Assembly (NCBI GenBank): GCA_025917655.1
Contig: CP084619.1
Span: 1,674,001 to 1,738,000 of the forward strand
Length of the DNA: 64,000 nucleotides
From: Chlorella sorokiniana
Lineage: Eukaryota; Chlorophyta; Trebouxiophyceae; Chlorellales; Chlorellaceae
Reading direction: 5' to 3'
Positions 1 through 26,348 of the stretch are shown here, piece by piece. The notes below the pieces were generated by a model. The model was not told the DNA's origin. It saw nothing but the letters and a program-made list of their open reading frames with translations, and did no database searches. Every line of letters begins with the position of its first letter. The first letter of the stretch is position 1. A program made the translations under genes and the position numbers.

Positions 1-13429
<13,429 letters not shown>

Positions 13430-13776
13430 CGGCTCCAGCCACAGTTTGCTGGCGGAGGCCTGACACGCAAGCCTGCCGCCACAGGCGCGCGTCGCCCGGC
13501 CTCTGCCCTGTGCTTGAAGTCTTTTTCCTGCTCCTTTCTCCACATCCTGCTCTGTTGTGTGCTTTCCACCCGCCCCGGGTTGAGGCTAGAGCCCTGGCAG
13601 CGGCATGCTGTGCCGCAGCAGACGCCCAGCCTGGCGTGCCTTGCATGCTGCATCGCCGCGCCATGTTGCTAATCATTCTGATTGTACTCCGAGCACGCTG
13701 CAAGACAGCACTAGTGATCCACAGCATTTGCACATTGCCAAGAGACGTTGTGGCTTTCGTTCACAAGTGGGGCAGC
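13430..13776. other. Intergenic: UPL1-like 3' flank and ankyrin gene 5' flank
   Basis: About 350 bases between the UPL1-like stop and the proposed ATG of the next gene. I see no conserved coding sequence and no clear TGTAA polyadenylation signal. It probably holds the 3' UTR of the first gene and the promoter of the second. Confidence 0.6.
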
Positions 13777-16700
13777 ATGGTCAGCCGACGACAAGACGTC
13801 CCGTACTCGAGGCGCACTCTCTTCAGGGCATCGACATCTTTGTGAGTCTGATGACATCGGTATTGGGGCTGCAAGAGGGCAGTGCTGTTTCAGGGTTTCA
13901 TCATCACTTCCACCATCGCGGGAACAGCGGCGAAACTGCCAGCAACTGGCTCGGTTTGTTACATGATGAAGATTTTGGGGTATCGGAGGGCATCCATGAT
14001 GTTAGAGGCCCGGATCCGCCATGCCTGGGGAGCTTGGGCCGCCGCCGCCCGCCAACCTGCATCTTGTGCTGAGCCATTCTTGCTTGCCTTGCATGCCATG
14101 TTCACAGAATCCCCTCTTCCTGCAGGCAACGCCAAGAGCCATCTGCAGAGCCGTCGATCAATGCCAATGCATCGTCTTTTGCCAGCTTTCTGGCCATCGC
14201 CGCCTCCATCCTGGGGGCGCCATCCTCCAGGTCTTCCTGAGCCCGCCGGAAATTGTGAGCGCGCCGGTTGGAGAGGACCCCGATGCCTTCGGCTGGTGCT
14301 GGGAGCTGGGGCAGTGCACCGACTGGCAGCGCGCTTGGCAGCTGTCGTGCCTGCTGTCCGTGTGTTTCGTCATCCTCTCAATCCTCGGCTGCTCTGTGAC
14401 GGCCGTTTCACACGTCGCGGCACAGCACCTGGCGGCTGCAGTGGCCACTTTCCTAGCCGGCCTCTTCTGCACAGTCGTCGCGGTGAGCACCGGGGTTCGG
14501 TGGTGGGTGGGTGGGGGATGTGTGGGGGTGGCCGGTGTGGCTGGCCCAGTGGATGGATTGAGTATACACACATGAGCCAGATCCGCGGCCTGCCTGCATG
14601 CTGGGCATGCCGACTGTGCAGGCAGTCGAGCCATGCCCCACTCCAAACACCCATTTCTCACCCCCCCACCCACCCACCCACCCACCGCTGCAGGTGCTGT
14701 CCATCGTGTTCCTGTCTTTCAGCAGGCAGGTGTGCCTCGCCACCATAGCCTTGCTGCTGCTCCTCCTCCTCCTGTCTCTTTTGCTCTTTGGCTGGCGCGC
14801 CATCGTGTTTGGCCTGGACGGCGTGGTGTTTGGACGCCTGCTGTGGCGCGCAGCGCAGCAGAAGGATGAGCTCTGTGTGCGTCGCATGCTGTGGGCGGGG
14901 GCTCACATCGACTCGCTGCACAGCCCGGAAAACGACTCGCTGAGCTACATCAGCAGGAGGCCCAAGATCGTCTCGCCGCTCTTCATAGCCGCTGCAGAGG
15001 GCCACGCCAACATCGTGCGCCTGCTCATCGAGCGCGGGGCCAACCTGTCGGCTGCCGACGGCGATGGCAGCACCGCGCTGCTGATTGCAGCGGCAAACTT
15101 GCACGTGGAGGTGGTGCAGGTGCTGCTGGACCATGCCGACACCAGCAACGGCGTGGACCCTTGGACGCAGAACCTGGCGGGCTGGACACCCATGCTGGCA
15201 GCGCTCAAGGCTCTGCAGCTGGATGGCGAGAACCATCAGGGGCACCAGCCGCAGTGGGGCGAGCATGCCATTGCATCAAAGGACAACCGGCTGCGCTGCC
15301 TGTACAACCGCCCGGTGAGCCCGCCCTGGCCAGCAATGTGCCAGCGCTCATGCGAACAGGAAGCATGCGGGAATTGGGCATTCTTATGGGAGCGTGGATA
15401 GTATGAGTCGCGCCCTCTCAATGCAGACCTGTCGTTCCAGCTGGAGAACCAGTCAGGAGTAGCGGTTTGCGAGTTCAGCGCAGGTGGGGTGACAGACACA
15501 GCTTGTTGTCAGGCTTGACACCTTCGTGTTACAGGCCCGCTCAGCGAGAGTGCCTGTGACAAGCTGTGATGGCAGGCGTCGACTCAAATGTTGCTGATCA
15601 CGTGCAGAGGAGGAGAGGGACGCTTTCAGAATTGCACAGGCCTTGCTGCATGCCACGTGCCGGAAGGATTGCCGTATGGATGCTGTGTGTCCATACGACC
15701 AAGCCACCGCACTGCAGTTTGCGCTCGTGCGTGGGAGGCTCTGGGAGCCGATTGTTGAGTGCCTGATGCAGAGAGGTGAGGCCATCCAGCGATGTCTGGT
15801 GCATCCACAGCGCCAAGAATGCAAAGGCTGCGCTGGAAGTGGTGCACGGGGATCCACGCCCCTGCGTCCCCCACCCAACCACCGTGTTTGGATCAATTCA
15901 GGTGCCACCATGGATGTGCCTGGCACTGAGCTGAGCACCATCACAGTGGCGGCCCTCCATTTCATCACTCCCAACCCCATCCCTGTGCGCACCATGCTGC
16001 TAATGGGTGCCAACATCGACTCCCCTGGTGGGTGGCCTGCATGTGTGCAGCCTGCAACTGACCAAGGCAGTGCCTTGGGACTGTGCTAAGCCTTTGGATA
16101 GTCCATTGCCAAACATGCTTTCACGCTGTGAGCCCGCTCCAGGCCGGGCGGGCGCAACGGCGCTGCACGCAATCATCCAGCAGCTGCAGCGTGAAGTGGA
16201 GGGCGCCTGGTGGCGGCACCTGGATGAGCCGGAGACGCTGTGCCTCAGCATCCCCTGGCTGCTGGCGCGTGCGGACCTTCTGCTCCGCTACGGCGCGGAC
16301 TTGGAGGCCAGGAATGCTTCGGGGCACACGCCCTCATCGCAGCCACACACATCCCCTGGCCGGTGGGGGCACCTGGTGTCACTGCTGCTACGATACCACG
16401 CCGGCCAGACGAGTGGCCAGCGACGGTCACAGCGCGACAGCCGCGCCACCGACAACTGCGGCCTGCCCGCGCTCTTCCACGCCGTCAGCGAGGGCAACTG
16501 GCATGCATCCCGGCTGCTGCTGGAGGCGGGGCACGACGCCGCAGAGCGCTGTTGCGGCCTGACCCCGCTGGAGCTGGCGGTGCAGCACGGGCACGTCCAC
16601 ATTGCTCGCCTGCTGCGTGCAACGCTGGATCGAACACAGCAAGGGGAGGCAGCCGAGGTAAGTGAGGAAGCAGCGGACCGGGCTGAGGCGGAGCGGAGGG

Positions 16701-17688
16701 CGGCGCATGAGGCGAAACGCGGCCCCACTACGGAGCACAGGGGGGCACGTGTGGGGGAAAGCCCGAGTGAGGAGCCCCCACCTCGGAGCATCTGCTGGAA
16801 CAGGCTGCAATGCTGGCACGCCATGTCCGCCGCTACCTGCCACGCAAGGAGTCGCTGCTGCTGCGTGCGGTGCGTCTGGGCAGCGCCGACATGGTGCGCA
16901 TGCTGCTGAGGGAGGGGGTCACCACCCGGACGAGGAAGGTGCGCCGCTGCTACCCCTGCTGCCTATCGCCTGCTGCATTGGTGGCCCCATGCGCGCCTGC
17001 CTCGCAATAACCTGGCACACGCCTCCGCCGCTGCCTTTGCGCATTGAAAGCATGACCCGTCGCTGTTGCAGGGTCGGAAGAGTATCCCACACCGCTCTGC
17101 TTTGCGGCGGCTTTGGGCCACACCGAGGTGGTGGAGGCGCTGCTGGAATGTGGAGCCAACCCATATGGCGGCACACGGGACCCCTCCCCACTCATCTGCG
17201 CCGTGCTGGAGGATCAGGCAGGAGGCGTGAAGCCCCTGCACCGCGCAATGGCTGCCCTTGACCCTCAAGAGGCTGATGAATGCCTCGAAGAGGCCTTCAG
17301 GGAGGCTATATGGAGGGGCGCGAGGAACGTGCGGGAGCTCATTTTCGCATGGAAGCATTCCCCCAAGCGGTGGGTGTACAGCTGCTCCACAACCACCCTG
17401 CATGGCGCGATCCTGCCACGGATCCCCCGTTCATGTGCCAAGACGCTCCATGCTTGTCCTGCAGACGACGATGACGAGATGTCTGGCCCTGAAGCGCCTC
17501 TTCGCCCTCAAAATGGCTCTGCCACCCCGGCACAGGGGCCCGCTTCGCCGTGGAGGAGAAGTGACAGTGCACGATCCCCGCGCAGCGCAGGGCAAGCCTT
17601 GTGGCGGCGTTTGAAGCAGGCTTGGCAGGCAGTCCATGCCATCCAAGCACCCCAGAGAGGTGAATTGGCTGCAGATGACACGGTTTAA
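13777..17688 (+). CDS. Ankyrin-repeat protein with N-terminal membrane helices
   Basis: No named family recognised beyond ankyrin repeats. Exon 1 is 13777-13841 ([13 protein letters not shown]...). Its donor GTGAGT joins in phase to an exon at 14126-14482 that carries hydrophobic segments [13 protein letters not shown] and [14 protein letters not shown], and a third exon (14694-15314) carries a Leu-rich helix near 14750-14780. Ankyrin repeats then follow: [19 protein letters not shown] (about 14979), [19 protein letters not shown] (about 15078), [37 protein letters not shown] and [18 protein letters not shown] (about 17098). The tail is acidic then basic and ends ADDTV at 17688. The likely topology is membrane-anchored N-terminus and soluble repeat domain, as in plant ANK-TM proteins but with the order reversed. 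A G5 run at 14213-14217 interrupts the first membrane helix; one more G restores it. Substrate or partner unknown. Confidence 0.78.
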
Positions 17689-18156
17689 CAGCCCTTATGT
17701 GTGTGTGTGTTGTGCTGAGTCAGCGGTGGCTTCCTCGGGTGGCGCCGTGCTTGAAGGCCATGCACAGGGCGTATCGGAGTCCCATGCGCTCCATTTTCTG
17801 TGCCACATCCTCTTTTTTACGGTTCTCATGCGCATGGTTGAGTGTTAAGCAACAAAACGTCGACCCAGAAGTGAAAGCAACACTTCCAGCCAGGAAGCGC
17901 AAACCCGAGGAATTCCGCCGAGCAGGGTGTCCGCCATGGAGGTGAGGAGTTGCTGTCATGTTGCAGAGCAGAGTCGGGCTGCTCAGCACAAGTTTGGGCG
18001 CCCTGCCCTCCGATAACAGGCTCGGGACGCGTGCCCCTGCGTTCCTGGCGCCATTTCGAGCCTTGGAACGCCCTTTCAAACTGGCATTGCTTTCGGATAT
18101 CCATCAGGGCTGCTGGCACTCTGCCGCCATCAGTGCGCACTCCCCCTGCGCGCGCA
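17689..18156. other. Intergenic: flank between ankyrin gene and LEA-like gene
   Basis: About 470 bases with a short GT repeat (17698-17711) and a T6 run (17813-17818). No conserved coding sequence seen. It presumably contains the ankyrin gene 3' UTR and the promoter of the next gene. Confidence 0.5.
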
Positions 18157-21100
18157 ATGCAGCCAACTGAAGACGCCGCGCCAAGACGCCCGGGGCAGCC
18201 CCACGGATTCTCAAAGCTATCAGCAGGCACCAAGAAGCTTGCTGCCAAGCTGGGCCTGAAGAGCAAGCGTGACCGATCGCGAGGCGGCAGCCCGACGCAC
18301 CCCGGCTCAACTGCTTCAGCCGGCACGGGCGGCAGCAGCCCCGCGCCTGCCTCGCCTCTGGGCGCAGCAGTGCCGGGACTGTCGCCCGTGAGCCCAGGCT
18401 TTTTGAGGAGGAGGCGGTGCCAGTGGCAGCGCCGATGGCGCCCGCTACGCCTGCCGGTCACTTGGAGCCTGAGCAGCAGCTGGGCACTCCCGTGTCCCTG
18501 CACGCGTCGCTGTGGCATCTCCGCTGGAGGAAGGCATTGCTTCGCATGTGTTCCGCGCCCCTGACAGCCCGCGCAGCCCTGCCAGGTGGGCAATCGTGTC
18601 GTGCATGACAGCAATAGTGTTGTTGGGCGAGGCCGCGCAGGCCGCCTCCAGACAGCTGCGTCCTTTGCCTGGATCCCCCGCAGGGACAGTCGGGAAAGCG
18701 AGCTGGCCTCCCACAGGCAGCGCCTGGCCCGCCTGCGTGCCGCCGCCGAGCACGCCACCCACGCGGATGTTGCACCAGGCAGAACCACTGCCGGCGAGGG
18801 GGCCAAGTGGGCCGGCAGCTGCCATGAAGGGGCCACTGCAGGGCCAGATGCCTGGCCCCCTGCAGTTGCTGCCTACTCTTCCCCAGCCCAGGCAAGGCAG
18901 CTGCTTGTGCTCTTGCAACTGTGATTTGTTCAGGCGATTTCGGACCTGGTTATCACATCTGGGGGTGGCGTACCGGGAGATTATCCCTGTGTTGCGCCAA
19001 CGCTTCTCCCCTGGCATGCAGCGCACGGGACGCGAGGAGGCGGCGGCGCAACCCAGGCGCCGGGTGCAGGCAGCCGCCGTGCCGACGCCACCTGGTGCCC
19101 CTCGCCTCCACGAGGCGCCTTCGCCTCTTGCACCTGCCCAGCCCTCTGCGCCGCGGCCAGCCCGTGCTGAGCAGGAGGATGAGCAGGAAGGCTTGGCCCT
19201 GTACAGGCCGGCGAGCGAGGAGACCCGCCGCGGCCGCCTCTCGGCGGCAGTGGCAACTGCTTCGCCTTACCTGGCCCCGCCGCCGCCAATTGACTACGCA
19301 CAGAGCCCTGCAGAGGAGGCGGCAGCTGCTGAAGCAGCGGCCCCGCCCGCATCCACTCAGCTTGGGCCGCCACCGGAGGACAACTGGCGAGTGGCGGCGG
19401 AGCGCCCGTGGCGGCGGTGGGCGGCACCACGGGGCAGACCCACGTGGGCGGCAGGGCTGAGCTGGCAGCCGCACGCCTGCACACCGGCGACGCTGCGGCT
19501 GCCCCTGCCGAGACCGCTGCCGCGGATGAGGTGCCCACTGAGGAGCAGCCTGTGACAGGCGAGCAGCCTGGGGGCCTGTCCCCAGTTGACCTTCTCCACG
19601 GCCGGGGCTTGGCTGCTGCCGACGCAGCAGCAGGCCGCAAGGCAGCAAGGGACGCGGCCTCCGCAGCCGACGAGCCAGCTGCCCCGCCAGAGCCTGTGCA
19701 TTCCGGCCAGATGGCAGCAACTGCAGTGCATCACCCCGAGCGGCCGCATGTGGCAGCGGAGCGGCTGCCTGCCGCATCTGGAGGATGGGAGGAGGGAGCC
19801 AGGTGGGGGGTGGTGCATGCCCAGATGGAAAAACAGCTGGTGAGTGCTGCAACCTCAGCTTGGGCTGACAATGTGCCTGGTCCTCTCGTTTGCTTGCACA
19901 GGGAGAGCGCCGCCGTCGCAAGTGCGGAGCAGTCACCGCCACTTGGCGCGGAGGAACAGGTGACATTGCTGAGCAGTGCCGCTCGGCTCTGAGGAATGAA
20001 AGGCGATGTTGCCTGCCAGGCTATAGCCATTGCTATTACATCTGCCATTCTTCGGGGGGTACAGAGGCTGTGCTGTTGTGCATCAGCCACCTGCCTGCTC
20101 CACCTTGACCTGCTGCAGGTGGCAGCAGCTGCCACCGTCACCCCTCAGGCGCTGAGAGGCGAGGAACACCTGGCGGCGGCCTCAGCGAGAGGAGACCCGG
20201 AGAGGCAGGAGCAGGGTGCGGCTTCGGTCCTTGCTGGCTACTGCCTTGCCCTCCCCTGCTTGTGTGTCCCTGTCATCAGCCCATGCTCGGCTTTTAACAG
20301 CCATGCCCGCCTGCGGAGGCATCAGTGCCTGCACTGACAAGCCAGGAAGGCCTCGATTCCTTCAACACCCCCCAACCCCCCCCCCACCCACACCCACACC
20401 CACACCCACACCCACACCCACACCCACACACAACACACAACACCACCACGGCTACGCTGCTTGGCGTGCAGGTCCCTTTGGGGCGCAGATGGGGGCGGGC
20501 GAGATTTCTCGTGAGGGCAGCGGCGACGTGGATGTGCCCAGGGTGAGCCAAGGGCCCCCCCGCCACTGCCAGCCCCCACCTGGCCATGTGGGCCTGCTGG
20601 CCCGGCAGACCGGGTGTTTGGGCCCACTGCGGGTCCAGCACGCCCTGCGGTGCCCTCCCTGCTGCAGGGCCCCGTCAGCCTGGACCGCCGCACCGAGAGC
20701 GAGGCGGTGGTGGTGGAGGAGCTGGCGGAGAGGATGCAGGCGGTGTGTGTGTGTGTGTGGGGGGCCGGGGGGGCAGGCGCTCGCTCGTGACCTTCATGGG
20801 CACCTTTCAGGCATGCTCTTCCGCGGTATCTGTTGTTCTGGATCAAGAGGTCCGCTCCTGACGCTGATGCAAACTGGCTGCGCAGGCTACTGGTAGCGGC
20901 GGGGAGACACAGCTGGCAACACCGTGCGTGTCCTGTCTGATTTCCTTGGTTGATTTTTGGGGGTGGGGGATGCTTGCCGTTCCTGCTGGGTGCTCTGAAC
21001 AGCGTATCTTGGTTTAAAATCGAAACTCAACGGCATTCTCGTCGCCGACTGAGCGCAGGTCCCCAGCTCCGCCCCAACGGTCGGTTCCGGCGCTGAGCCT

Positions 21101-24100
21101 GCCCTCCAGCAGCGAGGGGCCGGAGCCGCTGCCTCGCCCACTGCTCCCCTTGAGTCCGACCTGCCATCACCCGCGGGCGGCGCAGGCGCAAGCGTGGCTG
21201 GCCAGGTGGGCTGACAGGGTCATGCTGCTCTGGCAGGCAGGTTAACTTGCCTTGAGCGGCAAATGCCATTTGACTGGCCAACAGCTGAATCTGCTGCAGG
21301 CTGAGCCATCAGAGGGGCGCGAGAGCCAAGCCCTGCCATCAGAGGCTGGACCTGCGCCGCTCGCGGCTGAACCAGCAGCGGGGGCAAGGCCTGTCGACGC
21401 TTCCAGCGGCCCACAGCTGGGCCTCGGCCGTGCCGAGGGGGAGGAGCCGCCCGCGGAGCCGCCTTCTGGAGCCGAGCTGGAGGAGGCGTTGCAGACAGCC
21501 TCGCTGCCGGGTGTGCAGGTGGAGCAAGGGGATGAGAGCGGCGAGCGAGGCACGCTGGGCACGGCATCCCCCACAGCAGGCGCCGAGCAGCAGCCCCAGG
21601 AAGAGGAGCTGGAGTCGGCGGCCGAGGCTCCTGTCACAGCGACTGTGGCCCGGGGGCGCGGCCGATGCGGCGGCGGGGACGGCAGCCGCTGCGCGCCAGG
21701 CAGCGGCGACCGGTGCAGAGAAGGTTGTCCAGGCGGGGACTGCTGCCAAGGAGGCTGTGCAGGGCGCAGGAGCCAGCGCCGCCGCTGCTGCCCGCGCGAC
21801 GGCGCAGCGCTTTGCTGCTGCAGTAAGCCCGCCTGCGGCTCCCGCTGAGGCTGCTGCAAGCCCTGCAGAGCAGCCGCCAGAGGCAGAGGCCGCTGCGGGC
21901 GAGGGTGAGGAGGCTGCAGCGGGCAAGGATGTAGGGTCAGATCGGGCGCCAGACCTGGCAGAGCAGCAAGGGGTGCCCAGCATGGAGGCTACGTCAACGA
22001 CTGCACCAGAGGAGGCAGGGGAGGCAGCCGAGGAGGAAGGGGAGGGCCCCAAGGCAGCAGCACAGGCGGTGCAAGAGCGCAGCGTGGGTGGGCAGGCGGG
22101 GGAGGAGCAGGAGGAACTGGCGGCAGCAGATGAGCAGGTGTCGCCCCAGCCGCCGGTCGAGGAGCCGGGACAGTCGCCGCAAGGAGGCGGGCTGGCGGCC
22201 AGCCTGCTGGGCGCGGCAGCCCATGCTGTGCACGCTGTGCAGGAGCAACTGCACTCGGTGTATGAGCATGGGCGCCAGCTGGCGGCGGAGCACGATGCCC
22301 AGATGGAGGCAGGCGGCGGCGACGAGACGCAAGGCGTCAGCGCAGCAGCTCCGCCCCTGGATGAAAGGCAGGAGGGCGAGGCCGGCGGCGGTGCCTCAGG
22401 AGAGATGGTGCCCCCTGCCTCAACCTCTCCCGAGTCCGAGGGTTTCGAGGTGCGGTGGTGCGCCTTGTGCTGGCCGGCCTGAGCAAACCGCCTTCTGGCC
22501 AGCATGCGTTCCATGCCGGCTCCTTCCCTGCTCTACAGGTTTGCTGTTTGCTTGCTTAATGCTGGTACCCTCTTGGTTGCATGCCGGCTCCTTGTCACCC
22601 CCTCCACCCCTCCCAACTACAGGCAGCTGTGGAGCAGCAGCCAGAAGTGGGCAGCAAGCAAGCCACCACGCCTGCTCCCAGCGACCTCGCCTCCGGCCCC
22701 GCTGCCCCACCCTCCAGCAGCCCCCGTGCTGGCGGTGCCGTTGTGCTGCCTTTGGCGGTGGGCGAGGCAGACAAGCAGAGTGTTGCGGCCGCTGCTGCGA
22801 GCTCACCTGCGGTGGATGCCAGCCTGGCGGCTGAGCAGGAGGTGCCGGAGGTGGCTGCTGCGGAGCAGGGCCAGCCTGAGGGGCTGGATGCACCGCCTGA
22901 GTATCTGGCAGAGCGAGTGGCAGCCAGGGAGCGGGAGGGGCTGCCAGGCGCGGGTGCAGCAGATGAAGGCAGGCTGCGGTTCCAGGTGGGCTCCTGCCGC
23001 GCCTGCTGGCCACATCAGCGGGGCTGCGCTCGGCAGGGCTGGCCTGAACAGTGCCTGCGGTTGTGATGCACTCAATCCACACAACGCCCCCACCCGCCCA
23101 CATCCCGAGTGCAGGACCTGTCTGGCCTGGAGGCGCTGGACAGCCCCCGCGCTGCCGCCACGGCACGCCCACCTGGCGTAGCGGCGCCAGGGGTGCCCGG
23201 CGAGGGCGTGCAGGAGGAGCAGGGACCCGAGGACTTTGAAGAGCTGGTCGAGGATCTGGAGCACTACATGAAGGTACTGCTGGTACTGCTGAGCGTTGGG
23301 ATGGGCACCTGGGGTGGGCAGCTGGGGCTGAAGGTGGTGCGAATGAAAACCCATCTGGCAGCTGCTCACCAAAACAGCCATGGGAGGCCATAACAGGCTG
23401 CTGCTCAACACAGTTGCCGCCGGCCCCCAATCGAGCTTCACTGCAGGACGAGCCTTTGGAGCACGACAAGATGCATCAGCGCCGCAAGGAGGAGGGGTCG
23501 GAGGAGGCGCGCACTCCCGCTGCCTCCGAGGCACCCAGAGTTGCTGGCGTGAGGCAGGTGAGGCATCTGATGCGGCATGGTTGTTTGCGCATACAGAGGC
23601 GAGCCACAGATGCTGCCCTTTCATAACGCACCTTTGGTGCTTGCCTGCCCTTCCCGCTGCCCAGACGGTCGGCCAGCAGAGCATGGGGGCCTGCGTGAGC
23701 CGCCCCCTCCCCAAGCACCTCCTCCCCGCCTGGCGGAGCACCCGGCGATGTGGCGGCCCCAGCTACGGTGGCGACGGCGGGCGGCCCCAAGGGCCCCAGC
23801 CGCCTGCAGACCAGCACCACTATGGGGAGCAGCGTGGAGGTTGAGGAGATGCCGGCAGTGGAGGTGCGAGGGCGGACAAGGGGTGCGAGGGCGGCAGCAC
23901 GAGGGTGCCGGCGAGGGCATGGCAGCCACCTTTCTCGCTGCACGCACCGCTCAGCTAGATCAACGTGCTCAACCACGCCCACATCATGCCCACATGCCCA
24001 CATGCCAAGCCCTGGTCGCCCACTCCATGCCGCAGGACGTGGCCCTGCAGGCCGCCGCCCCCGCCGACCGAGCCATGCTGCTGCTCATGCGCGGGGTGGA

Positions 24101-26348
24101 CTGGGCCAGACGCAACCCAACACGCACGGCGGCCGCCGCGGCCCTGCTGCCAGTGCTGTGGCTGGTGCTCAGCCGGGCTGCATATGCCGGTGAGCATGGC
24201 AGAATGGGATACACAGCGCTAGATCTTGATTCGCCATGCTGCTGGCTGAAATGCTGAAACTCTGCTCGTCGCCCTGCTGAGCTGGCTACACTTCACCTCG
24301 CGCCCGTTTGCCTCCGTCCTCCGCTTGTGGCAGTGTTTGGCGACTTCGGCCCCGTCCTGGTGGTCAGCGGGGCAATAGCCGTGGGCGCCTCCCTGGTCAC
24401 ATGGTTGGTACGTTTGGGTGAGTCAAATCAGCTGGCGCCACCTGCTGGTGGCCTCTGTCTCACCATGGGCATGGTTGGAAGCTACGCGTGAAGCTGGCCT
24501 ATTGGGCAGACTTAGCCCTCCGAAACCAGTTTCTTGCGTTTTAATGTTTCGCTTTCGCGACTGCAGCTGGTGTACCCGAGTCAGAGTTCGAAATGTTATC
24601 GACGCAAGCTACGGAGGCCCAGGGCGGAGCGGGCTCCAGCAGCGGCGGCGCCGCCGCCGCTGCCGCTCCCCTGCCGCCCAACGCGAGGAGCAGCGAGGAG
24701 GCTGCTGCCATGGACAGGTCCGAGCCCGTCAGCAAGGAGAGCACTCAGGATTTGAGGCAGGGAGGCGGCCCTGGCGGCGTGGTTCAGGTGGGCCACGTGC
24801 GCGCTTGCTGGCCGCTCGGTGTGGTTGTGCTCCCGGTGTGGGTCGGTGAATAGGCAGGAGACGCCTCTGAATGGTCGTCCCACCGTCACCCCACAGGCTG
24901 CCCGCGACACTGCTGCGGAGGCCACAGAGGAGGTGTTGGCTGCAGTGCAGCCAGGCCGGGAACAAGTGGGCGAGGTGCGACCGCGTCACCTCCCAGCGGT
25001 GGTGACTTTTGTGCAGCCCTTCAGTGTGTCACCTGCCTGGTCTCTCCTGCAGCTCGCTGCATCACCCAACCCGCTGCCGTCTGGCTGCCCCTTCCCGGCA
25101 GGTGATCCAGGAGACGGAGTCTGGGGAGGAGGAGGTGGCGGGCGAGGACCCCGTGTCCTCGGTCGTGCAGGCCGTCACCGGCGTCGCCAAGGCAAGCTGG
25201 CACCTGGAGGGACGAGTGCATGGCGTGCCTGCCGTGCTGACAGCGCTTCTATGGCGCTCTGGTGCTGCGCCCGCCAGTCTGCGCAGCGTGGCGACAGAAT
25301 GTGCCGCAAACAGCGGGTGCTCACCCCCGCTCGCGCTGCTCTTGCTGCCTGCAGGCGGCGGCGCATGGCGTGGAGTCGCTGGTGGACAGGGCCTACCAGG
25401 GTGGGTGGGCGGGCTGCGCGACAGGGAGGGGGCAGGGCGGCGTGCTGGCATCTGGGGCGCGGCAGGCAGCTGTGCCTGACGGAAGGCTCTGCTGATGGGC
25501 ATAAGCAGCCCGTCGCCCATGCCCCCTCCCCCCACCTGCTGCGCTTCCCCCTGCAGCCCTGTCCCGGGAGGCGCCTGGGGCCGATGTAACCGGCGAGGGC
25601 GCGCCCCTGAAGGGCCTGGAGCAAGGTGCGCAGCTGGCGGCGAGGTGCCGCAGCCCGGGCGGCAAAGCACAGCTTGCCTGCCTGTAGGCCAGCCCAGGAG
25701 CAGGACAGAGGAAACAGCTTGCACTTTTGTGTGTCCCCACCTATTTGCGCGCAGAGACTCTGGGCGCTGGCGGCGCACCAGAAGCCAGCGCCGGCGGCCG
25801 TGGCGTTGAGCCTGCGGCGCCAGAGGCGGCAGCAGCCCCCGGCGCCGCCGCCTGCAGGTACAAACACAGCGGGCGAGTCTGGCTACGACTCAGGTGGGGG
25901 TGGACAGCTTCGTTCGCTCTGCACACGGAACATGCCACAGCCCACAGCTCGTGCTGTGGGGTGGCGGGGGCGCTGGCTGTGCTGCCCTGCTGTCACCTGC
26001 TGTGCTCTGTGCCGTGCAGACTCGGACAAGCCAGGGGCGGTGCTGGAGGGGGTGCACCCGGCCCGCGGGCAGGATGACGCAGGCCTGCCAGCTGGCACGG
26101 TGGAGCCCACACTGGGCGGCGAGGCCCAGCCAGGCATGCTGGCCCGCGCTGCGGAGGTGGGGCATGAGGCGGCGTCCGCCGCGGCCGGCGCCGTGAAGCA
26201 TGCGGCGGCGGTGGCCACCGGCACCGCTGCCGAGCAGAAGGACCCAGCCCAGCAGCTGGAGGATGTGTACCGCAGCATCCAGGACATGGAGCGTGAGCGG
26301 GCGGGTGATGCTAGCTTTCAGGCGGCCAGCAAGAAGCTGGGAAACTGA
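18157..26348 (+). CDS. Large Ala/Glu-rich LEA-like protein with a two-helix membrane hairpin
   Basis: No database family recognised. The proposed start is ATG 18157 (MQPTEDAAPRR, then a Lys/Arg-rich KKLAAKLGLKSKRDRSRGG). Most exons encode low-complexity Ala, Glu, Pro and Gln. Around 21690-21840 amphipathic repeats such as GAEKVVQAGTAAKEAVQGAG resemble group 3 LEA or apolipoprotein helices, and similar text recurs near the C-terminus (HAAAVATGTAAEQ). Near 24030-24415 there are two hydrophobic segments, RTAAAAALLPVLWLVLSRA and FGPVLVVSGAIAVGASLVTW, separated by one short exon junction. They look like a membrane hairpin or paired helices. The C-terminus is DASFQAASKKLGN, stop 26346-26348. A T5 run (18400-18404) needs T6 for continuous frame. 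It could be two adjacent genes; the shared composition and strand favour one. A stress-protectant or membrane-surface role is only inference. Confidence 0.55.
20383..20438 (+). repeat. (ACCCAC)n intronic minisatellite
   Basis: About seven hexamer units of ACCCAC with flanking C and CA tracts, in an intron of the LEA-like gene shortly before its acceptor. It differs from the plant telomere unit CCCTAAA and is not read as telomeric. Confidence 0.85.

Noticed and set aside
20383-20438. Interstitial telomere-like array
   Set aside because: The unit is ACCCAC, not CCCTAAA or CCCTAAAA, and it sits before an acceptor like many other CA-rich tracts here.
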